Below, piece by piece: positions 36,057 through 42,845 of a DNA stretch of 64,000 nt (position 1 is its first letter; every line of letters starts with the position of its first letter). The stretch lies in assembly GCF_044797955.1 (NCBI RefSeq), contig NZ_CP085211.1, positions 1,922,001 to 1,986,000 on the forward strand. Direction: 5' to 3'. Both the position numbers and the translations under genes were made by a program. The notes under the pieces are model-generated. The model saw only the letters and a list, made by a program, of their open reading frames with translations. It did no database searches and was not told the DNA's origin. The stretch comes from Idiomarina seosinensis_A. GTDB lineage: Bacteria; Pseudomonadota; Gammaproteobacteria; Enterobacterales; Alteromonadaceae.

Positions 36057-36737
36057 GACACTATACTCAATATTGAATACGAAATTGCTAACCTTCCTGA
36101 TGATAAAGTTTTGGTCAACGATTACATCCAATTTCTTAGTCTGTATAAGTTGCTTGTCAATAGTGGTCAAACTCCCTCAGATATTGAGCTTCTATCATTT
36201 TCTTTGCCCGAAGAGACACCTTCAGAGAGGCCTGCTATAGGAGAAGTGGTAGACTTCCAACCAAGAAAACCTAGAAAACCTATACCCGGAAAGGCCTCTA
36301 CTAATCAAGGAAAACAAAGAAGTAACCGAACTAAAGCGATTGGTGACTGGGGTGAAAAACTTGTCCTCAATCATGAAATTTACTTTTTAAATAGCAATGG
36401 ACGTTCAGATTTGGCTGCAAAAGTTGTCCACGAAGAAGCTGAAAATAATAGGCCAGGATGGGACATCTCGTCATTTGATTTGCGGGGTAATCAGCGAAAA
36501 ATTGAAGTTAAATCGTCAATTTCCAACGATATGAATGGTCTAAACCTGACAGCAAATGAGTTATCTGCAGCCGAAAAACATGGCGACTCCTACTTTTTAT
36601 ATCTAGTGACCGGAGTTAAGAAAAACGGTGCAAAAAGAATAGAAGTGCTAAAAAACCCTTTTGAACTTATGAAAAACAACATAATTCAGCACAGGCCGAT
36701 TCTCTTTGAGTTAAAATTATCATCAACTGATTACTGA
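36057..36737 (+). pseudogene. MrcB_N-DUF3883 protein, 3' half (split by IS21)
   Basis: The frame is open from the IS edge (D-T-I-L-N-I-E-Y-E-I-A-N-L-P) to the stop at 36737, about 226 codons. YEIANLPDDKVLVNDYIQFL resembles the linker after MrcB_N. From about 36330 there is a DUF3883 domain: IGDWGEKLVLN, GWDISSFD and IEVKSS, a PD-(D/E)xK-like nuclease pattern. There is no credible start of its own (only TTG 36111), so it is probably not translated. Joined with the 33590 part the parent protein would be about 400 residues. Confidence 0.78.
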
Positions 36738-36773
36738 ACGTTATTGGGTGGATGCTCTTCCTAAGTAATCCCC

Positions 36774-36845
36774 CTAACACTCCATCTTCTCAACAAACTC
36801 TTCCCAAGATTTACCATGCTCAATGCGTGCACCACGCCGCTGGTT
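36774..36845 (-). other. Possible short gene remnant
   Basis: A 23-codon open stretch on the minus strand ends in stop at 36774 (reads RRGARIEHGKSWEEFVEKM, then Glu-Cys-stop), closed upstream by a stop codon. It looks protein-like but is too short to name. It is next to a GTAATCCCCC stretch like the end of the IS3 element, so it may be debris of another insertion. Confidence 0.25.
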
Positions 36846-36867
36846 CTAATAATGGGCGCCTGTCAAC

Positions 36868-36891
36868 GACAGCTGCTTTTCAGCAGCTGTC
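36868..36891. terminator. Perfect hairpin with TTTC loop (possible terminator)
   Basis: GACAGCTGCT, loop TTTC, AGCAGCTGTC: a perfect 10-bp stem in the 269-bp gap between the DUF3883 half-gene and the DUF6119 gene. There is no T-run after it on either strand, so it may be an attenuator, protein site or remnant of a terminator instead. Confidence 0.4.
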
Positions 36892-37006
36892 ATGATCCTA
36901 TTCTTGGGGAAAGGTTAAGGTCAAAGTTCTGCTTATTTGTTAAACAAAATAAAATAGTGGTATGATTCAGATGTTTTATTTATGTTGAATTCAAGGCGGA
37001 CTACCT

Positions 37007-38569
37007 ATGGCCAAGAGCCGAAGCTTCTCAATTTATCTTCTTAAGCAGGGTTTCGATAAAACGAATGCAATGTGTGCTGGACACGGTTTGGTTGACAAAA
37101 CTGGGCATGCAAAAAAGTTGCCACTGGGTACATTTTTATTTATTGCTGATAATCAGCCCAAAGAGCCATGGTGGAAGTCATATTGGGGAATAACTGATAA
37201 CTTAGAGCAGGTATTAAAATCGGCAATACTTTTTATCCAAGTAAACAACCGATGGTTGGCACTCACCTTCGGGCACGCATATCACAACCTGAAAAATGAA
37301 TCATATGAATATGACTTCGGTTTAAGAACCACATTAAACGCAATCGATCCAGATAAGATCAGAGCAACGGATATACTTCAGCCAGAAGATGCAAAAAGAG
37401 AGAGAATTCAAAGTCCAATAGCATCAGATTTAACATTCTTCGACATTGATAGTGATGAATCTATTTTAAGACGTTTAACAGGATCTGTTCGTAGTGATTT
37501 GCAACCCTATTTCAGTAACGCTACAGGTGCTAACAATGTTAGAGTTACGTCCAACGTAGATGCTGGGAAGATCGTTAAGTTATGTGAAAGGCTTCTCGGC
37601 TTATACAAAAAAGATGATTTTAAAAAAGACTTTCCAGAGTTACAAAATATTGTTCCCGTAAAAGACCCGTCGTTACTAAGCCGTCTTGACACTGCGTTGA
37701 CCACTGCCTTGAAGAACAAAAAGAAGGAACTAGTACTCTCCGTACCTGACTTATTAGAGCACGATAAAGAAGTTAAGTTTGCATATTCTGGTGCACACGG
37801 GCCCCGAACCACCTACGATAATGTAAAAATTGATGACTATCGAAACTTCCTAAAGTCGCGAAAAATTGAATCTCCTTCAATACAGCAACTCAAGCACCAT
37901 AAGCTCAATGTAAAGGATGAAAACGATCAAACTGTAAAGAGTTACTCTATATACCAAAGCCTATTATTCGAGTGTGAACTAAAAGGTGTGTGTTATCATT
38001 TATGTGAAGGCAATTGGTTCAAGATAGAGAAGGACTTCGTTAATAAGGTCAAAAAAGAGATAGATCCATTTTTCACTAAAAATTCAATTTTGACTGAGTG
38101 CAACGACAGGCTAGAAGCCGACTACAATAATAACCTGGCCAAAAATAATGGTGCTCTGATATGCCTAGACACGAAAAACATTTCTCCTCCAAAACAAAAG
38201 CAAGTTGAGCCTTGTGATATTTTTACGATCTCAAATAACACAGTAAATCTGATACACATAAAAATTTCCACGAGATCTAGCTCGTTAAGCCACCTTTTTA
38301 ATCAAGGCGTAAACTCGGTTGAACTATTACGTTTAGAAGAAGAGTCAAGAAAGAAACTCATCAAACTGGTCGGCGAAAAATTCGAGAATAATATCAAAAA
38401 CGGTCCATATATCGTGACATTTGGCATCATCACCCATAAGCCTGAAAGTAATAAGTCAAATGCGCTACCTATCTTCTCCAGAATCAGTCTTAGAAGAGCG
38501 ATTAGATCTCTAAAGTTAATGGGGATTGATTGTGAAGTTGTTCTGATTGCCGACAAAGTAACAAGGTGA
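37007..38569 (+). CDS. DUF6119/TIGR04141 family protein
   Basis: 520 residues. N-terminal FSIYLLKQGFD, the WWKSYWGI segment and the C-terminal ALPIFSRISLRRAIRSLKLMG match my memory of the sporadically distributed TIGR04141/DUF6119 family, found patchily in mobile islands and of unproven function. No signal peptide or membrane segment, so it is cytoplasmic. No catalytic motif is obvious to me. If the IS21 copy 2 were absent, a HEPN protein gene would begin 28 bp after its stop, so the two were probably one operon. Confidence 0.72.
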   Translation: MAKSRSFSIYLLKQGFDKTNAMCAGHGLVDKTGHAKKLPLGTFLFIADNQPKEPWWKSYWGITDNLEQVLKSAILFIQVNNRWLALTFGHAYHNLKNESYEYDFGLRTTLNAIDPDKIRATDILQPEDAKRERIQSPIASDLTFFDIDSDESILRRLTGSVRSDLQPYFSNATGANNVRVTSNVDAGKIVKLCERLLGLYKKDDFKKDFPELQNIVPVKDPSLLSRLDTALTTALKNKKKELVLSVPDLLEHDKEVKFAYSGAHGPRTTYDNVKIDDYRNFLKSRKIESPSIQQLKHHKLNVKDENDQTVKSYSIYQSLLFECELKGVCYHLCEGNWFKIEKDFVNKVKKEIDPFFTKNSILTECNDRLEADYNNNLAKNNGALICLDTKNISPPKQKQVEPCDIFTISNNTVNLIHIKISTRSSSLSHLFNQGVNSVELLRLEEESRKKLIKLVGEKFENNIKNGPYIVTFGIITHKPESNKSNALPIFSRISLRRAIRSLKLMGIDCEVVLIADKVTR

Positions 38570-38595
38570 TTTAGGCTATAAAAGTAGAGAGTGAT

Positions 38596-38603
38596 CATTG
38601 AAA
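38596..38603 (+). repeat. Target-site duplication of IS21 copy 2, left
   Basis: CATTGAAA directly before the IS left end; the same eight bases follow the right end at 41000-41007. Confidence 0.85.
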
Positions 38604-38697
38604 TATTGAGCGACAATTACGGTGGCCGGTCTAGCGGCAATTATCTTGGCCGGTTGATCTGATAAGGTTCGGCACAGCAGAACGGAGGGAGTTCACT

Positions 38698-40191
38698 GTG
38701 CCGGAAACACGAATCACGGATCAACAGGTCATGATCTATATGAGTCATAGAAAACGAAATAGCCAAGTTGTCGCTGCTGCTAAAGCAGGCATTTCAGAGC
38801 GATCAGCCCGGCGCCTTGATAAAGCCAATCAACAAACGAACGACGGTAAGCGCCAGTGGCGCACACGCAAAGATCCGCTTGAAGCGATATGGGAAAGCGT
38901 TGTCGTTCCCATACTCGAACAGGATAAGGACATCACGCCTGTCGGTGTTTTTGATCACCTTTGCGAATATCACACCGATAAATTCAGTCCCGGATCGCGC
39001 CGAACACTTGAGCGGCGAATTCGGAAATGGCGCTCTTTACACGGGCCTGCTAAAGACGTTGTGTTTATGCAAACGCATGAATACGGTGCGCTTGGCATTA
39101 CCGATTTTACTCATGTGAAGTCGCCGGTCACTATTGCCGGTGAGCCATTAAAGCACATGCTGTTTCATTACCGGATGCCGGCCAGCGGCTGGGCCTTCAT
39201 CCAGGTTATCTATGGTGGTGAAAGCTTTGCGGCCTTCTCTGACGGATTACAAAATGCGCTACATGCCGCCGGCGGTGTGCCCAAAGAAATCCGTACCGAC
39301 AGCTTGAGTGCGGCTTATAAGAATCACTCATCGGCTGATGATTTAACGGAGCGCTTCAACGACCTTGTTAAGCACTATGGTTTTAGAGCAACCCGCAACA
39401 ATCCGGGGGTTGCTCATGAGAACGGGGCTATCGAAAGTCCGCACGGGCACACCAAGTCCCAAGTCGAGCAAGCACTAAAAATCCGCGGTAGTTACGACTT
39501 CGACAGCCGTGATGCGTATGAAGCCTTTGTCGCCAGTGTGGTAGCACGGCGTAATCGTCGCGTCAGCGACAAATACCAACTCGAGCAGCGACAATTACAG
39601 GTACTGCCCCGGGCAATGAGCGTCAATTACACCGAGCATTATGTCACGGTGTCGCGGACAAGCACTATCGGCCTGAAGCGCGTAACCTACACCGTGCCAT
39701 CACGGCTTATTGACAGTCGACTGCTGGTACGCCTTTATGATGACCGGTTAGTTCTATTTTACGGCACCGACTTCGTTATGGAGCTTGAGCGTGTCTATGC
39801 CGACAAAGGTGGTCGCGCCCGCAGCGTCAATTACCGGCATGTTATTGATGCACTGGTTAAGAAACCGCGTGCGTTCCGGCACTCACAGTTGCGCGATGAT
39901 CTATTACCGGACGACAATTACAAAACCATCTGGGAGTATGTCGACGACACGCTAACGGCCGATAAAGCCAGCTATTACATGGTAAAACTGCTTCATTTAG
40001 CCAAGCAAAGCGGTTGTGAGCGTCAATTAGGACGATTTATTGCTGCGTCAATTACCCAGCGACAATTACCGGCCATCCGGGAATGCGAAGAGCGCTTTTT
40101 AGTTATCGAGCCGAAAGCACCATCACTTACCATCAAGCAACACAGCCTAAGCTCGTATACCAGTATGATACCGGGAGGCCTGCATGGATAA
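38698..40191 (+). CDS. istA: IS21-family transposase IstA (copy 2)
   Basis: 497 residues. Helix-turn-helix start (VVAAAKAGISERSARRLDKA), a DDE core (ALGITDFTHVKSP, IRTDSLSAAY, NPGVAHENGAIESPHGH) and the long C-terminal part normal for this subgroup. GTG start at 38698 with GGAGGGA before it. It overlaps istB by 8 bp. It shows no close similarity to the IstA of copy 1. Confidence 0.93.
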   Translation: MPETRITDQQVMIYMSHRKRNSQVVAAAKAGISERSARRLDKANQQTNDGKRQWRTRKDPLEAIWESVVVPILEQDKDITPVGVFDHLCEYHTDKFSPGSRRTLERRIRKWRSLHGPAKDVVFMQTHEYGALGITDFTHVKSPVTIAGEPLKHMLFHYRMPASGWAFIQVIYGGESFAAFSDGLQNALHAAGGVPKEIRTDSLSAAYKNHSSADDLTERFNDLVKHYGFRATRNNPGVAHENGAIESPHGHTKSQVEQALKIRGSYDFDSRDAYEAFVASVVARRNRRVSDKYQLEQRQLQVLPRAMSVNYTEHYVTVSRTSTIGLKRVTYTVPSRLIDSRLLVRLYDDRLVLFYGTDFVMELERVYADKGGRARSVNYRHVIDALVKKPRAFRHSQLRDDLLPDDNYKTIWEYVDDTLTADKASYYMVKLLHLAKQSGCERQLGRFIAASITQRQLPAIRECEERFLVIEPKAPSLTIKQHSLSSYTSMIPGGLHG

Positions 40192-40936
40192 CACAACGGC
40201 CTCATTATCACTCATGCTCAAACAGCTTAAGCTCGCCACCATGGTTAAAGAGTGGGATACGCTGGGCAATAAAGCCGTCAAAGAGCAATGGAGCCCCCAA
40301 CAGTACTTATCGGAGCTGTGCCATATCGAGCTGGCAAACCGCGAAGATAAACGCTTACAGCGGTTGCTGAAAGACGCGAAGTTACCGGCTGGAAAAAACC
40401 TTGGCAACTTCGACTTTAATCTGGTCGACGGTATCTCAAAACACCAAATCATCGATCTGGTTAACCAACCCGGGTGGCTGAAACTCGGCTCTAACGTCTT
40501 ACTGTTCGGAGCCAGCGGACTGGGTAAAACCCATATCGCCAGTGGCATCGGTTACGGTCTTATCGAGCAGGGCTATAAAGTTAAGTTCATCGCGGCGTCA
40601 GCCATCGTGCAACAGCTACAGCAGGCGAAACAGCATCTTCGATTGCAGGATGAGCTGCTAAAGCTGGATAAATACAATCTGCTTATCGTGGACGACGTAG
40701 GCTACGTTCGCAAAACCGAGCAGGAAACTAGTGTGCTGTTCGAGCTAATCGCACATCGATACGAAAGACACAGCATGATCATCACATCAAATAAGTCGTT
40801 CGAGCAATGGGATGAACTGTTCGACGACTCAACGATGACCATCGCCGCCATCGATCGGCTGGTGCATCATGCGACAATCCTTCATTGTGAAGGTGAAAGT
40901 TACCGGCGCAAAATGGCGATGAGCAACGGTAGTTAA
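40184..40936 (+). CDS. istB: IS21-family helper ATPase IstB (copy 2)
   Basis: 250 residues. AAA+ ATPase with Walker A GASGLGKTHIA and Walker B LLIVDDVGYVRK. It works with IstA in target choice. It starts inside the end of istA and is intact. Confidence 0.94.
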   Translation: MDNTTASLSLMLKQLKLATMVKEWDTLGNKAVKEQWSPQQYLSELCHIELANREDKRLQRLLKDAKLPAGKNLGNFDFNLVDGISKHQIIDLVNQPGWLKLGSNVLLFGASGLGKTHIASGIGYGLIEQGYKVKFIAASAIVQQLQQAKQHLRLQDELLKLDKYNLLIVDDVGYVRKTEQETSVLFELIAHRYERHSMIITSNKSFEQWDELFDDSTMTIAAIDRLVHHATILHCEGESYRRKMAMSNGS

Positions 40937-40999
40937 AAATCGGCATCAACCGGCCAGGATAATTGCCGGAAAACCGGCCAAGGTAATTGACGCTACATA

Positions 41000-41007
41000 C
41001 ATTGAAA
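41000..41007 (+). repeat. Target-site duplication of IS21 copy 2, right
   Basis: CATTGAAA follows the IS right end, matching 38596-38603. Confidence 0.85.
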
Positions 41008-42276
41008 AATTCATTTGCAAACGACATAACGGCTTCCTTATCGAACACATTCGGTTTTTGTCCTAAAAATGGAGCACCATCAATACAGGTAGGCGATTTT
41101 ATGGAGGGTGATGTCATCTTCTGGCTTAAATACAGCGATAAGGAGATGAACAAGTGTGCAAGTCTTTTATTACAAGAGTCTGGACGTGATTTAGGCATCA
41201 CCAATATCAAAAATGCAAAGGAGCTACTTCTAAACTTCTGCTCGTATGCTTTCAATGTTATTGATGCTGATTTTCTATCACTAAATGAGTCTAACCCATA
41301 TTTAAGTCAATTGTTGTCACAACACCATCGTACCATCTTGAGCAGCCTCTTTGTGGACTACATAGACTCGAAAAAAGTTTTAAAGCCATATATTTACACT
41401 CTCAAACATGCTCATACAAATGAAGTGCACAATTTTACTGACAATTTGTCTATCTATGGGTCTGGACAAATTGAAAGACTACTTATCGATATAAAAAATC
41501 GAACGGGGATCGACCTTCCCTCTAAAGCAGTCGAGAATGAGTTAAATAAAGAGCCAATAGGCCAGTATAAACAGTTATTAAATAGCTCAGCTATTTTGGT
41601 ATATGCACGCTCAGTAAGTGAGGCCACAGAAACCTTTGATAGGTTATTTGGAGCATTGTGCATAACAATCGATAAACCTTTTATAATCAACCAAGTCACT
41701 GTTGACAATAGAATAAATTTTCTTGAGTCTAACGGGATTACTACATGCCAAATAAGGTGTAATCTGCCTTCTGTCTACGAGATCAACATAACTCCTGAAG
41801 TCATTTCTGATCTAAAAAAGATTTTGAAGTCGGATACAAAGAGAATGACTTCCGCGCTATCTTTTATAGCCCATGGATGGACTCACGACAAGCGTGAAAG
41901 GTTCTTAAACCATTTCATTGCACTAGATGCGTTGTATGGGACAGAACGAAGTAACAAAACCGCTATTGTCGGAGGGGTGAGTAGAGACGCTAGTAATATT
42001 GAGGACATTGAGTCAAAAATCAAAGCTATTTACAGCTTGAGAAGTAAGTTCATCCATGGAGAAATATCTATATTCTCAGATCATGGTAAGTACCCTAAGT
42101 TCATACATGAGCACGGTATAGAGCCGGTTGAGTCGCTTTTCAGTGTGTTAAAGACATGTATTTTTAACTATCAAGGACCATACAAAGTACCGCAACTTGA
42201 AGGGGTTAATCTTCGAGTACCTAAAGAGTTAGAGACTGAGTTTAAAATGAGAATTGCGGAATATAACAAAAAATGA
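41002..42276 (+). CDS. HEPN-domain protein, putative RNase effector
   Basis: 424 residues from TTG 41002. In the pre-insertion sequence the codon two before this TTG is an in-frame stop (TGA-TCA-TTG), and a purine-rich AGAGAG precedes it, so TTG is the only native start. The frame is now open 15 bp further into the IS. The C-terminal third has a HEPN-like helical bundle (RFLNHFIALDALYG) with the RX4H ribonuclease motif Arg347-SKFI-His352. The N-terminal two thirds resemble the variable front of ApeA/ApeL-like proteins, but I cannot assign a domain with confidence. HEPN proteins of this kind act as RNA-cleaving toxins in abortive infection; here this is inference. Confidence 0.75.
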   Translation: MKNSFANDITASLSNTFGFCPKNGAPSIQVGDFMEGDVIFWLKYSDKEMNKCASLLLQESGRDLGITNIKNAKELLLNFCSYAFNVIDADFLSLNESNPYLSQLLSQHHRTILSSLFVDYIDSKKVLKPYIYTLKHAHTNEVHNFTDNLSIYGSGQIERLLIDIKNRTGIDLPSKAVENELNKEPIGQYKQLLNSSAILVYARSVSEATETFDRLFGALCITIDKPFIINQVTVDNRINFLESNGITTCQIRCNLPSVYEINITPEVISDLKKILKSDTKRMTSALSFIAHGWTHDKRERFLNHFIALDALYGTERSNKTAIVGGVSRDASNIEDIESKIKAIYSLRSKFIHGEISIFSDHGKYPKFIHEHGIEPVESLFSVLKTCIFNYQGPYKVPQLEGVNLRVPKELETEFKMRIAEYNKK

Positions 42277-42312
42277 ATGTTGGTAAGCCCTGATATTTTC
42301 AGAAAGTGCTGC

Positions 42313-42323
42313 TTTAGTAACAC
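42313..42323 (+). promoter_or_regulatory. Second copy of the 11-bp integrase arm-type repeat
   Basis: TTTAGTAACAC is identical to 26843-26853 at the other end of the island, and lies 68 bp inside attR. It supports a role as an integrase or excisionase arm site. Confidence 0.7.
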
Positions 42324-42390
42324 GGGAAGTTACATAGCTATAAAAACAAATAATTAATCAGTTCAAAAACAAAAAGATAGAACACCAAGA

Positions 42391-42411
42391 CGATTCCGCC
42401 TCCGGCACCAC
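42391..42411 (+). repeat. attR: imperfect copy of the tRNA-Phe 3' end
   Basis: CGATTCCGCCTCCGGCACCAC matches the tRNA-Phe end with one G missing (GGGC reduced to GGC). It marks the right border of the island. It is followed at once by a strong terminator that was probably the original tRNA terminator. Confidence 0.88.
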
Positions 42412-42420
42412 TATTTAGAA

Positions 42421-42451
42421 AAAGCCCTGCTAGCAATAGCGGGGCTTTTTT
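42421..42451 (+). terminator. Rho-independent terminator, probably the original tRNA-Phe terminator
   Basis: AAAGCCC-TGCTA, loop GCAA, TAGCG-GGGCTTTTTT: a GC-rich stem followed by T6. Before integration it would have stood about 10 bp after the tRNA-Phe 3' end; it is now separated from the tRNA by the island. Confidence 0.85.
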
Positions 42452-42490
42452 ATATGCCCGACACGAGTGCCGGTGCTGTTGCACGATGCG

Positions 42491-42506
42491 TTCTATTCCG
42501 CCTCCG
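42491..42506 (+). repeat. Third, degenerate tRNA-Phe end-like sequence
   Basis: TTCTATTCCGCCTCCG matches the tRNA-Phe T-arm/acceptor sequence at 26698-26713 in 15 of 16 bases. It lies about 80 bp beyond attR in the 569-bp gap before the chemoreceptor gene. It may be a scar of an earlier integration at the same tRNA. Confidence 0.5.
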
Positions 42507-42747
42507 CAATTAAGACGCCAATGTGATTCTCGGTATTTATTTTACCTTCCTAACATCTCCACCCCAGGTGTAATAGAAACCTTTACGCCAATACTCCGAC
42601 AGCAGAAAGCACCGACAAAGACCAAAACAAAAAAATCTGGAAACTAGTGAAATTAACAAATTAATAACACGTTATTTTGATGCAAATCAATTAACCTTGC
42701 TTTTATCGTGGTTATTATATCATTTACCGCAAAACCCGTTTATTTTT

Positions 42748-42775
42748 TAAACGAAAATGTTATTCCATCCGATAC
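42748..42775 (+). promoter_or_regulatory. Sigma-28 (FliA)-like promoter of the chemoreceptor operon
   Basis: TAAA at 42748 and TCCGATAC at 42768, with 16 bp between, fit the FliA consensus (TAAA-N15-GCCGATAA) except for one extra spacer base and two mismatches. It stands about 70 bp before the ATG of a chemoreceptor, the usual class of FliA target. Confidence 0.5.
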
Positions 42776-42845
42776 ATAAATTATAATAAGCCAAATAAGC
42801 CGGAGCGATGCATTAAAACAGCATTGACTCTGAATTGGATTAAAG

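Larger units (their letters stand above)
38604..40999 (+). mobile_element. IS21-family insertion sequence, copy 2
   Basis: 2396 bp. Left end TATTGAGCGACAATTAC and right-end complement TATGTAGCGTCAATTAC form the terminal inverted repeat. Further subterminal copies of TGGCCGGT and CAATTATC lie at both ends. CATTGAAA flanks both sides as an 8-bp target duplication. Contains istA and istB. Recent, intact insertion between the DUF6119 and HEPN genes. Confidence 0.93.
26700..42411 (+). mobile_element. Integrative genomic island in tRNA-Phe
   Basis: About 15.7 kb between the tRNA-Phe 3' end and its imperfect copy. It carries an integrase next to the tRNA, an AlpA-like regulator, a second truncated recombinase, three IS elements and AT-rich cargo genes unlike the flanking housekeeping genes (by eye; base composition was not calculated). 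No plasmid conjugation or phage structural genes are seen, so it is an integrative island that is probably not self-transmissible. An 11-bp repeat occurs near both ends. Confidence 0.88.

Noticed and set aside
34111..36060. Target duplication for IS21 copy 1
   Set aside because: Several placements of the ends were tried and no equal flanking bases of 4-8 bp were found.
36055..36240. 61-codon plus-strand frame after IS21 copy 1
   Set aside because: It is out of frame with the DUF3883 half-gene, which is supported by domain motifs.
26700..42411. Prophage
   Set aside because: No capsid, tail, terminase, lysis or phage repressor genes. An integrase and AlpA alone do not make a prophage.
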